Shown here in pieces: positions 1 to 5,273 of a stretch of DNA of 6,956 nt. This stretch comes from an uncultured Anaerococcus sp. (GTDB taxonomy: Bacteria > Bacillota_A > Clostridia > Tissierellales > Peptoniphilaceae), in the NCBI GenBank assembly GCA_945916625.1, contig CAMEGY010000057.1, forward strand, positions 1-6,956, given 5' to 3'. Each line of letters begins with the position of its first letter. The stretch's first letter is position 1. Both the position numbers and the translations under genes were made by a program. Below the pieces are notes generated by a model. It was given only the letters and a program-made list of their open reading frames with translations. It made no database searches and had not been told where the DNA came from.

Positions 1-211
1 ATCCGTACTCGTCGTTTTTTATAAGTCTTTCGTTTTGCCAGCCAGTAAAATCACCCTTGATATACATCTCGTCAGCATTTGGAGCATAGACCCTAAAAAT
101 ATATCCATCTTCATGAGGTATCGCTCCCCAAATCTTATGACCTATGGTTGAGTTTCCATCTATATAATCTTTTATTTCTTGGTAATTTGTTGGTAAGATA
201 TTAACGTTCAT
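1..211 (-). CDS. glgB: 1,4-alpha-glucan branching enzyme-like protein, N-terminal fragment (runs off the window)
   Basis: This is the first 70 codons of a gene that continues past position 1; translation begins MNVNILPTNYQEIKDYIDGN. Around residues 38-60 it has FRVYAPNADEMYIKGDF followed by TGW, the hallmark of the CBM48 (isoamylase N-terminal) module that precedes the GH13 barrel in glycogen branching enzymes, which form alpha-1,6 branches in glycogen in the cytoplasm. The catalytic domain is outside the window, so another CBM48-GH13 enzyme (debranching enzyme, pullulanase) cannot be excluded; the short N-terminus before the module favours GlgB. The ATG at 209-211 lies inside the end of udk (11-nt overlap) and has an AGGAAA ribosome binding site about 5 nt upstream, also inside udk, so translation is probably coupled to udk. 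No separate promoter is visible. Confidence 0.72.
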   Translation of the reverse strand, partial: MNVNILPTNYQEIKDYIDGNSTIGHKIWGAIPHEDGYIFRVYAPNADEMYIKGDFTGWQNERLIKNDEYG

Positions 212-830
212 TTGTATTTCCTATCATATTTTCTATATGCTTAGATAAAATTTCAATCCCCTTAATATTCTTAGCTCCTCTTGGGATAATTATATCAGCG
301 TATTTTTTACTAGGTTCAACATATTTTTCATGCATTGGTTTAACCTGTTCTATATACTGGGTCAGGCATGATTCGACAGACCTGCCTCTTTCGACTGTAT
401 CTCTAAGAATTCTTCTTTTTAGTCTAATATCACTATCAGCATCCACAAAGACTTTGGTGTCAGTAATTTCTCTGATTTTCTTTTCATATAAGACAAGGAT
501 ACCCTCAATTAGGATTATCTTTTTAGCCCTTACTTTTACAGTTTCCTCACTTCTGCTATGGATTTTGTAATCATAGGTAGGCATATCAATTTCTTCACCT
601 GCTAAAAGCTTTTTGAGGTCTTCATAAAAAAGATCATTATCAAAGGCCTTTGGATGGTCGTAATTTAGTAATTTTCTCTCTTCAAAATCAATATCGTCAT
701 GGGCCCTATAATAGTTATCGTGGCCTATTACGATTAGGTCATCACTAAAGGTTTCTTCTATTATCTTTACTATAGTCGATTTTCCAGAGGCAGAACCACC
801 TGCTATGGCTACAATTTTAGGACTTGTCAT
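201..830 (-). CDS. udk: Uridine kinase (uridine/cytidine monophosphokinase)
   Basis: This 209-aa protein phosphorylates uridine and cytidine to UMP and CMP in pyrimidine salvage, in the cytoplasm. The sequence shows a Walker A loop GGSASGKST at residues 11-19, the nucleoside-site segment HDNYY at 37-41, NYDHP at 56-60, YDYKIHSR at 86-93, the EGIL strand at 109-112, the Arg-rich lid RRILRDTVERGRS at 139-151 and VEPSKKYADIIIPRG near 171-185. All are characteristic of bacterial Udk, and the length is normal (about 205-215 aa). The ATG at 828-830 overlaps the upstream dehydrogenase stop codon as ATGA. Only a weak GAGA-type ribosome binding site precedes it, so translational coupling is likely. 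Its own end overlaps the glgB start by 11 nt. Family assignment is confident. Confidence 0.95.
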   Translation of the reverse strand: MTSPKIVAIAGGSASGKSTIVKIIEETFSDDLIVIGHDNYYRAHDDIDFEERKLLNYDHPKAFDNDLFYEDLKKLLAGEEIDMPTYDYKIHSRSEETVKVRAKKIILIEGILVLYEKKIREITDTKVFVDADSDIRLKRRILRDTVERGRSVESCLTQYIEQVKPMHEKYVEPSKKYADIIIPRGAKNIKGIEILSKHIENMIGNTNER

Positions 831-1774
831 AGTTTTATCTCGTTTTTAACCTCTCCATCAAGGTAGGAATAAAGATTATCAAAGACAATCTCCGCCCTAA
901 TTTGCATAGCTTCTTCAGTATAAAAGGCAACGTGGTTTGTCAAAATTACATTTTTGGCATTTCTTAGTGGATAGTCTTCTGGAAGTGGTGGTTCCATATC
1001 AAAGACATCTATTCCTGCTCTTAGCTTATCTTCATTAAGAAGTTTTGCTAGATAATCATTATCAATTACAGCACCCCTAGCACAGTTGATTAGGACAGCT
1101 CCCTCTTTCATAAGGTCAAGCTCATCTTTACTTAGGAAATGTTTGGTTTCTTTGTTGTTTGGTATGTGGAGAGAAACTATATCAGATTTTTTAAGTAAAG
1201 TTTCAAGGTCAACATACTCTACTCCAAGATTTTTTATCTCTTCTTTTTCTGTCCTAGAATACGCGATTATGTCGCATCCAAAAACTTGTAAGAGTTCGAT
1301 TAGTTTTTTGCCGATATTACCTGTTCCTATTACACCAAAGGTTTTTCCCTTGATAAGAGATCCTAGGAGTGGATTAGCTTCACCTTCAAAAATATTTTCA
1401 TTATTTTTATCAAATTTTCTCAAAACTCCAATAGCAAGCCCTACGACAAGTTCTGCCACAGAGTCATCTGAATAACCAGATGCATTTAGGACTTTGATAT
1501 TATTTTCTTTACAAGCGTCAAGATCAACGTGGTCCACACCTGTAAAGGCCACATCTATCAGTTCTAGGTTAGTATTTTCTATTACCTTCCTAGATACTGG
1601 TTTATTTGTAATAATAGCTATATCTTGTTCTTTGAGTCTTTTTATCTTTTCTTCATCATCTTTTGCAGACTCTCCATAATAGGTAAATTCATGGCCTAAT
1701 TTTTCTAATTTTTCTTTTTGTTCTTTTATATATGATTCTTTTACTTCTAATGGGTCAATAAGACAAATTTTCAT
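827..1774 (-). CDS. D-isomer-specific 2-hydroxyacid dehydrogenase (NAD(P)-dependent)
   Basis: This 315-aa cytoplasmic oxidoreductase interconverts a 2-keto acid and a D-2-hydroxyacid; the actual substrate cannot be read from sequence. The split catalytic domain is at about 1-100 and 285-315, with the Rossmann domain between. The dinucleotide loop GTGNIG is at 150-155. The catalytic triad of the family is complete: Arg233 in NCARGAVID, Glu261 in DVFDMEPP and His281 in TNHVAFYT. The second Rossmann strand ends AYSRT (171-175), with Ser-Arg where NAD-specific members usually carry Asp, which hints at NADP(H) use. Residues 77-110, with GYSDDSVAEL at 100-109, look more like hydroxypyruvate reductase or phosphoglycerate dehydrogenase relatives than D-lactate dehydrogenase, and no ACT domain is present. 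An AAGGAG site at 1785-1790 lies 10 nt before the ATG. It is the first gene of the dehydrogenase-udk-glgB unit. Confidence 0.9.
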   Translation of the reverse strand: MKICLIDPLEVKESYIKEQKEKLEKLGHEFTYYGESAKDDEEKIKRLKEQDIAIITNKPVSRKVIENTNLELIDVAFTGVDHVDLDACKENNIKVLNASGYSDDSVAELVVGLAIGVLRKFDKNNENIFEGEANPLLGSLIKGKTFGVIGTGNIGKKLIELLQVFGCDIIAYSRTEKEEIKNLGVEYVDLETLLKKSDIVSLHIPNNKETKHFLSKDELDLMKEGAVLINCARGAVIDNDYLAKLLNEDKLRAGIDVFDMEPPLPEDYPLRNAKNVILTNHVAFYTEEAMQIRAEIVFDNLYSYLDGEVKNEIKL

Positions 1775-1784
1775 CTATTATATA

Positions 1785-1790
1785 CTCCTT
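1785..1790 (-). promoter_or_regulatory. Ribosome binding site of the hydroxyacid dehydrogenase
   Basis: The minus strand reads AAAGGAG and then 10 nt before the ATG at 1772-1774. This is a strong Shine-Dalgarno match and supports the chosen start. Confidence 0.8.
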
Positions 1791-1820
1791 TATTCAAACT
1801 TAACTGCTTACATCAATAAT

Positions 1821-1848
1821 ATTATACTCTAATTGGTGATAATGTAAT
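1821..1848 (-). promoter_or_regulatory. Candidate sigma-A promoter for the dehydrogenase-udk-glgB unit
   Basis: On the minus strand a perfect -10 hexamer TATAAT (1821-1826) is preceded, after a 16-bp spacer, by ATTACA (1843-1848), a 4/6 match to TTGACA. It is placed so that transcription would start near 1813, leaving a leader of about 40 nt before the dehydrogenase ATG. The surrounding DNA is very AT-rich, so a chance -10 match is possible. It is the best candidate in the only sizeable spacer (171 nt) on this strand. Confidence 0.5.
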
Positions 1849-1871
1849 TAATTAGTCATTTTTTATTTATA

Positions 1872-1913
1872 AGTTTCCATAGTTTTTCTAATAAGAGTTT
1901 CCTTATAGTTTTC
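1872..1913. repeat. Short imperfect direct repeat in the tadA-dehydrogenase spacer
   Basis: The plus strand shows AGTTTCCATAGTTTTT at 1872-1887 and AGTTTCCTTATAGTTTTC at 1896-1913, two near-identical copies separated by 8 nt. The 8-nt separator (CTAATAAG) can pair imperfectly with CTTATAG at 1902-1908. It lies upstream of the candidate promoter at 1821-1848 and could be an operator-like element or simply AT-rich decay. No function can be assigned. Confidence 0.3.
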
Positions 1914-1917
1914 AAAC

Positions 1918-1946
1918 AAAAAAGAGCTAGTTTTAAATATAAAACT
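1918..1946 (-). terminator. Weak terminator-like hairpin after tadA
   Basis: On the minus strand, starting at the last base of the tadA stop codon, AGTTTTA (1940-1946) pairs with TAAAACT (1929-1935) around a 4-nt loop. Five nucleotides follow and then a run of six T (1918-1923). The 7-bp stem has only one G-C pair and the T run is not adjacent, so termination would be inefficient at best. It is the only such candidate between tadA and the next gene. Confidence 0.3.
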
Positions 1947-2422
1947 TAACCCTTTTTCTTATCTCTTAATTTTCTAAAAAAACTTTGCAAAATTTCAAGC
2001 GACTCGCTTTCCTTTAGACCATAGTCTATATCTGGCACATTTAGGTGGGGACTTTCTTTATCGATAAAGTTTGTAGAAAAACCGCCTCTTTTTGGATCCT
2101 TTAAGCTTATTACAAGTCTTTTTATCCTAGAGTGCATAATAGCACCTGCACACATTATACATGGTTCTAAGGTCACATACATAGTGCACTCTTCTAATCT
2201 AAAATCTCCAATTTTTTCGGAAGCCTCTCTTAGGGCGTAGATTTCTGCGTGGTTTAGGGCACTTTTACCCTTATAAGTAAAGTTGTGGCCCCTACCTACA
2301 ATTTTCTCCCCACAAACAACAATGGCCCCTATTGGGACCTCGTCGATTGATCTTGCAAGTTTGGCTTCGTTTATGGCTTCTACCATATAAAACTCATCAG
2401 CTTTTGTAAATAAATCTTGCAT
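1946..2422 (-). CDS. tadA: tRNA-specific adenosine deaminase TadA
   Basis: This 158-aa cytoplasmic zinc enzyme deaminates A34 to inosine in tRNA-Arg(ACG), letting one tRNA read CGU, CGC and CGA. The zinc-site signatures are intact: HAE at 58-60 (His58 ligand, Glu60 proton shuttle) and PCIMC at 87-91 (Cys88 and Cys91 ligands). EVPIGAIVV near 28-36 and MYVTLEPC at 81-88 are typical of the family, and the length is normal. The start chosen is ATG 2420-2422, preceded at 6 nt by AAAGGA (2429-2434). The frame stays open to a GTG at 2465-2467, but that extension would translate the 3' half of tRNA-Arg and is rejected. It lies 12 nt downstream of the tRNA CCA end and is probably the last gene of the operon starting at the Nudix gene. 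A TadA homologue acting on free nucleobases is unlikely given the close resemblance to TadA. Confidence 0.93.
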   Translation of the reverse strand: MQDLFTKADEFYMVEAINEAKLARSIDEVPIGAIVVCGEKIVGRGHNFTYKGKSALNHAEIYALREASEKIGDFRLEECTMYVTLEPCIMCAGAIMHSRIKRLVISLKDPKRGGFSTNFIDKESPHLNVPDIDYGLKESESLEILQSFFRKLRDKKKG

Positions 2423-2428
2423 ATTTTT

Positions 2429-2434
2429 TCCTTT
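2429..2434 (-). promoter_or_regulatory. tadA ribosome binding site abutting the tRNA-Arg CCA
   Basis: AAAGGA on the minus strand lies 6 nt before the tadA ATG and begins at the base immediately after the encoded CCA (2435-2437) of tRNA-Arg. It fixes the tadA start. It also means that a ribosome bound here would cover the acceptor and T arms of an unprocessed tRNA. Confidence 0.85.
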
Positions 2435-2511
2435 TGGTGTACCGAAGAGGATTCGAACCTCCGACACCTGCCTTAGGAGGGCAGTGCTCTATCCAGCTGA
2501 GCTACCGATAC
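2435..2511 (-). tRNA. tRNA-Arg (anticodon CCU), CCA encoded
   Basis: This 77-nt cloverleaf folds completely. Acceptor GTATCGG (2505-2511) pairs with TCGGTAC (2439-2445), including a U-G and a G-U pair. The D stem is GCTC/GAGC. The anticodon stem CTGCC/GGCAG (2480-2484 and 2468-2472) encloses the loop CTCCTAA (2473-2479), placing anticodon CCT at 2475-2477. There is a 5-nt variable loop and a T arm GGAGG-TTCGAAT-CCTCT. Discriminator A is at 2438 and CCA is genomically encoded at 2435-2437. It reads the AGG arginine codon. It sits 23 nt after the carboxypeptidase stop and 12 nt before tadA, with no convincing promoter of its own, so it is probably released from the operon transcript by RNase P and 3' processing. 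Confidence 0.97.
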
Positions 2512-2515
2512 ATAT

Positions 2516-2535
2516 AAGGCAAATAAATTTGCCTT
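2516..2535. repeat. Perfect palindromic hairpin between the carboxypeptidase and tRNA-Arg
   Basis: AAGGCAAAT (2516-2524) and ATTTGCCTT (2527-2535) are perfect 9-base inverted arms with 2 nt between them; in RNA this gives a stem of 8 bp with a 4-nt loop. It begins at the carboxypeptidase stop codon and ends 4 nt before the 5' end of the tRNA. No proper U-run follows on the minus strand (TATATG, then the tRNA), so it is not a good intrinsic terminator. It could protect the 3' end of the upstream mRNA after RNase P cuts, or insulate tRNA folding. Confidence 0.6.
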
Positions 2536-3743
2536 TATCTTGCTATAACTGTTTTTAATAAGAAGTTTGTTGTATCTTCTATAGTTCTAACTATTCTTGA
2601 AAATAAACTCGCCTTATCAAGTGCCTTTTTAGAATACAAGCCAGCCTTGTGGCTATCATCATGGTAAGAAACTTCTATTTCTCCAAGTTCTTCACCTTCT
2701 TTGACAGGCGCTATGATATTATCTTTTATATTATACTTTATTGTAGGATTTTCGCCTTCTTTTATTATCATTTTTAAATCATCTTTTGGATAAAGGTCTA
2801 TATACCCTTGTTTGACCGTTATATCTTTGATAGATTTTATAGCTACATTAGTATTAAGGATAGTCCTTGTAGAATAGTATTTAGAAACATAATAAATAAG
2901 GTCACTCATAACCATATCACGGGTATCTTTTTGATCAGCTCCCATGACCACTCCAATTGCCCTAAACTCATCCTTGCTATCAAGCTTATTCATATCTACT
3001 GTTGTAACTAAGCAGTATCCTGCATCGTTAGTTGTACCTGTCTTAAGGCCATCTACACCTTCTATTTCATCCATAAGAGGAATTGTTGATTTTTTATCTA
3101 TATCACGACTGGAATCTTTTATTTCTCTTATTGCTGAATATTCTAGGATTTCTGGATAAGTTTTAAGTATATATTGGCTTAGTTTAAGTAAGTCTCTTGC
3201 TGAAGATGAGTTTTGCAATTCATCTTCTGTTTCTACCCCACTAGAATTATAATACACTTGGCTTTCTAGGTCAAGCTCTTTTGCTTTTTCATTCATTTCT
3301 CTAGCAAAGGCAGACTCTGATACAGATATAGTGTTTGCAAGTAGGTAGGCACAGTCATTGCCTGATACTGCTATAAGCCCTTCTAAAAGCTCATCTACAG
3401 TATATATTTCACCTTCTTTTACACCTAGGGCAGAATACTCCCAACTTGTTAATTTCTCCGCTTCTGCATCAGCCTTAACTTTTGTATCAAGACTTATTTC
3501 ACCTTCGTCAATTTTTTCCATGACAATCAGAAAGGTCATAAGCTTACTTAGTGATGCCATTGGTCTTGACTCATCAGCGTTTTTTTCGTGGTAAACCTCG
3601 CCTGTTTCTTCATTTGCTATTATATAGGACTTAACATTATCATCTAGACCTACTATTTTATTCTGACTTGCAGCAAAACTTACTGGCATTATTAAGATAC
3701 TTAAGGCCATAATTAGGCTTAATATCTTGTATTTGTATTTCAT
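2535..3743 (-). CDS. D-alanyl-D-alanine carboxypeptidase (penicillin-binding protein, peptidase S11)
   Basis: This 402-aa exported enzyme trims the terminal D-Ala from peptidoglycan pentapeptides at the outer membrane face, limiting cross-linking. It has a signal peptide (Lys-rich start, hydrophobic 7-23, probable cleavage after SFA or FAA around 24-25). The three penicillin-binding motifs are in order: SLSK at 64-67 (Ser64 nucleophile, Lys67), SGN at 127-129 and KTG at 234-236. The C-terminal S11-associated beta domain is at about 290-365. A final amphipathic stretch at 379-402 (SLFSRIVRTIEDTTNFLLKT) fits the membrane-anchoring helix of DacA/DacF-type PBPs. The ATG at 3741-3743 has AGGAG (3749-3753) 5 nt upstream, and that site contains part of the upstream gene's TAG stop. 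The intergenic gap is 8 nt, so the two genes are co-transcribed. Whether it is a DacA or DacF orthologue cannot be settled here. Confidence 0.93.
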   Translation of the reverse strand: MKYKYKILSLIMALSILIMPVSFAASQNKIVGLDDNVKSYIIANEETGEVYHEKNADESRPMASLSKLMTFLIVMEKIDEGEISLDTKVKADAEAEKLTSWEYSALGVKEGEIYTVDELLEGLIAVSGNDCAYLLANTISVSESAFAREMNEKAKELDLESQVYYNSSGVETEDELQNSSSARDLLKLSQYILKTYPEILEYSAIREIKDSSRDIDKKSTIPLMDEIEGVDGLKTGTTNDAGYCLVTTVDMNKLDSKDEFRAIGVVMGADQKDTRDMVMSDLIYYVSKYYSTRTILNTNVAIKSIKDITVKQGYIDLYPKDDLKMIIKEGENPTIKYNIKDNIIAPVKEGEELGEIEVSYHDDSHKAGLYSKKALDKASLFSRIVRTIEDTTNFLLKTVIAR

Positions 3744-3751
3744 AAAATCTC

Positions 3752-4585
3752 CTAGTTTAGAAAGGATTCTAGACTTTTGTAATTGCTTCTTAAAAGTTTT
3801 AGAGTCCTTACATCTGTTTGTCTATCGTAATTATAACCCATATCATCTGCTGCATCCATGCCTACTTTTCTAAAGAGAACTGTTGCCTTAAAAAGGCTGT
3901 TGTAGGTATTAATTGGGTTTATATCATGGAAAGTTTTTTCAAAATCATCCTTATATTCCTTGCTTAAACTATGGCCAAGGTCAGAAAAGTCCTTTCCAAT
4001 ATCTCTACCACCATGGAATTTATTGATTACATGAATCCTTAACATCTTTAGTAGTTCATCTCTTAGCTTATCCATCTTTATGGCAGCTGCTAAGAAGTTG
4101 TTTTGCTTTATAAAAAGAGATGTTTCTATGGCATAGGCAAAGAAATTTTTAACCGTTTGATTAAACTCATATTCTTTAATGTCGCTATAGGCAAATTCAT
4201 CATTTGCAGCAAGTGGTTCTATTCCTGGCTTATTATATAAAAATTCAACATCTGTCGGTAATGTTTTTATAAAATCCTTTGCAATCTCATTGCTTATTAT
4301 TGATTCGGATATTTTTACATTATCCATTGTATAAAGGTCTATAGTCGTATAGGAAAATTTTATTTTATTTACTTCAGTTCTTTCCTTTACCCTATTTACA
4401 AATATCACATCGTCAAAAAGATTTTCAAATTCTTCTTCAAGTTTGCCGATAATGACCTCATTAACCACTGTATAGATACTAAAAAATTCGTCACTGTTAA
4501 ATCTTTTTACATAAAAAACCGATTCAATTGCTGGATTTGTGTTTGCATAATCTTTAATTTTTTGTGAAACATCACTTCTCATCAT
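3752..4585 (-). CDS. ANT(6)-like nucleotidyltransferase-family protein lacking the catalytic signature; function unknown
   Basis: This 277-aa predicted cytoplasmic protein has no signal peptide or membrane segment. The C-terminal two thirds resemble streptomycin 6-adenylyltransferases (AadE/ANT(6)). A helical stretch FFAYAIETSLFIKQNNFLAA (148-167) is followed by MDKLRDELLKMLRIHVINK (171-189), then GKDFSDLGHSLSKEY (197-211), LFKATVLFRKV (231-241) and a GYNYD...V..LKLLR ending (250-266), in the same order as in that family. The N-terminal part (about 16-85) resembles the nucleotidyltransferase core, but the expected GSR...D-x-D metal-binding motif is absent: the position reads ESVFYVKRFNSDEFFSIYTV (21-40). 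It is therefore probably not an active adenylyltransferase and should not be called a resistance gene. The ATG at 4583-4585 (or the adjacent ATG at 4580-4582) overlaps the Nudix gene by up to 14 nt with no good ribosome binding site, suggesting translational coupling. Confidence 0.6.
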   Translation of the reverse strand: MMRSDVSQKIKDYANTNPAIESVFYVKRFNSDEFFSIYTVVNEVIIGKLEEEFENLFDDVIFVNRVKERTEVNKIKFSYTTIDLYTMDNVKISESIISNEIAKDFIKTLPTDVEFLYNKPGIEPLAANDEFAYSDIKEYEFNQTVKNFFAYAIETSLFIKQNNFLAAAIKMDKLRDELLKMLRIHVINKFHGGRDIGKDFSDLGHSLSKEYKDDFEKTFHDINPINTYNSLFKATVLFRKVGMDAADDMGYNYDRQTDVRTLKLLRSNYKSLESFLN

Positions 4586-5162
4586 AAGACCAACTTTCTA
4601 TAAAGTTTTTAAGCATTTTTGCAGTAAATCCCCAAATTACAGGCTTAGTATCATAGAAAAAGACCTCATGATAGCCTGTTTGAAACTTATAACCTCGCCC
4701 ATTAGGTATCTTATCAAAAGGGAAATCTTTTGGAAAATCCATCTTATAAGGGGACCTATATGATATAGGCGGGTTCTTTATAAAGTATTCAATATCAACT
4801 GTAAATACTGACTCTACTTCTCTATTATACTTTATTTCTTCCAATTTTTTATTAATTCTACCATAAAAACTTTTAATATGCTTATAATTAGATGTAAGCA
4901 TCATAGAGGAATATCCCAAGTAGGTAATTTCATCCCTTTTGAGATTTAATTCTTCCATAGTTTCTCTAATTGCAGCTTCTTTAAAATCTTCTCCCTTTTC
5001 TAAGCCTCCTCCAGGGAAGGATACTTCTCCAGGTTGGCTTACTAGGTTGCTTCTTACTTCAAATAATATATGATCTTTGCCGTCTACTTCAATAATTGGT
5101 ATAAAAACTGCGAAAGATCTTAGCATATCTAAAAATGTATCATCAACTTGTAAATATTTCAT
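4572..5162 (-). CDS. Nudix hydrolase, CoA pyrophosphatase (NudL/YeaB) type
   Basis: This 196-aa cytoplasmic enzyme is predicted to hydrolyse CoA or related dinucleoside diphosphates with Mg2+. RSNLVSQPGEVSFPGGG (residues 37-53), just before the Nudix box, is typical of the CoA-pyrophosphatase subgroup (an RS...QPGE..FPGG pattern), although the stretch between RS and QPGE appears one residue shorter than in the relatives I recall. The Nudix box spans 52-74 (GGLEKGE, then RETMEELNL), with catalytic acids Glu67, Glu70 and Glu71 present and Asn replacing the final conserved Gly. The start chosen is ATG 5160-5162, preceded at 5 nt by AGAGG (5168-5172). An in-frame ATG at 5181-5183 has no ribosome binding site and lies inside the promoter -10 box. 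It is the first gene of the operon running to tadA. The exact substrate is inferred. Confidence 0.85.
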   Translation of the reverse strand: MKYLQVDDTFLDMLRSFAVFIPIIEVDGKDHILFEVRSNLVSQPGEVSFPGGGLEKGEDFKEAAIRETMEELNLKRDEITYLGYSSMMLTSNYKHIKSFYGRINKKLEEIKYNREVESVFTVDIEYFIKNPPISYRSPYKMDFPKDFPFDKIPNGRGYKFQTGYHEVFFYDTKPVIWGFTAKMLKNFIESWSYDEK

Positions 5163-5167
5163 AAAAA

Positions 5168-5172
5168 CCTCT
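5168..5172 (-). promoter_or_regulatory. Ribosome binding site deciding the Nudix start
   Basis: AGAGG lies 5 nt before the ATG at 5160-5162. The alternative ATG 21 nt upstream has only AT-rich sequence before it. The site probably lies at or within a few nucleotides of the transcript 5' end. Confidence 0.75.
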
Positions 5173-5178
5173 AATAAA

Positions 5179-5207
5179 ATCATATATAATTAGGGTGATA
5201 AAGTCAA
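5179..5207 (-). promoter_or_regulatory. Sigma-A promoter of the Nudix-carboxypeptidase-tRNA-tadA operon
   Basis: On the minus strand TTGACT (5202-5207, 5/6 match) is separated by exactly 17 bp from TATGAT (5179-5184, 5/6 match). This is the best promoter in the window. Initiation at a purine 5-8 nt downstream (A at 5175 or 5172) would give a leader of about 10-13 nt, just enough to contain the AGAGG ribosome binding site. No terminator-like element interrupts the genes down to tadA. Confidence 0.8.
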
Positions 5208-5223
5208 GCATAAGTAGTATAAT
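5195..5223 (+). promoter_or_regulatory. Candidate sigma-A promoter of mscL, overlapping the divergent operon promoter
   Basis: A perfect -10 TATAAT (5218-5223) is preceded after 17 bp by GTGATA (5195-5200), a 4/6 match to TTGACA. The predicted leader to the mscL ATG is about 45 nt. The spacer contains the whole -35 box of the leftward promoter (5202-5207), so two RNA polymerases could not occupy both at once. The -35 match is modest; the -10 match and position are good. Confidence 0.6.
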
Positions 5224-5273
5224 GTATAAGTATAAAATACAAATAGTTTTTATATTTAAAGAAAGGAATTATT

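Noticed and set aside
1086..1679. Plus-strand open frames of 129 and 61 codons opposite the hydroxyacid dehydrogenase
   Set aside because: They are antisense to a gene with a complete set of family motifs, carry Ser/Ile-rich low-information translations and have no recognisable domain.
1775..1945. Riboswitch or small RNA in the spacer between tadA and the dehydrogenase
   Set aside because: Only weak AT-rich hairpins are visible and the predicted dehydrogenase leader is about 40 nt, too short for a known riboswitch class.
2423..2467. N-terminal extension of tadA from a GTG at 2465-2467 (MSEVRILFGTPKGKN)
   Set aside because: It translates the 3' half of tRNA-Arg (variable loop to CCA), has no suitable ribosome binding site, and the ATG at 2420-2422 has a well-spaced AAAGGA and gives a normal TadA length.
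2538..2580. Independent promoter for tRNA-Arg inside the 3' end of the carboxypeptidase
   Set aside because: TATAGC near 2544 has no acceptable -35 partner; read-through from the operon promoter is the simpler explanation.
2808..3594. Plus-strand open frames opposite the D-Ala-D-Ala carboxypeptidase
   Set aside because: They mirror the coding strand of a clear S11 peptidase, overlap one another and lack ribosome binding sites or family features.
3752..4585. Aminoglycoside (streptomycin) resistance gene
   Set aside because: The C-terminal half resembles ANT(6), but the metal-binding catalytic motif is absent and the gene sits in a housekeeping operon, so a resistance call is not supported.
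5163..5183. Seven-residue N-terminal extension of the Nudix protein from the ATG at 5181-5183
   Set aside because: The ATG falls inside the -10 box of the operon promoter and has no ribosome binding site; the downstream ATG has AGAGG at 5 nt.
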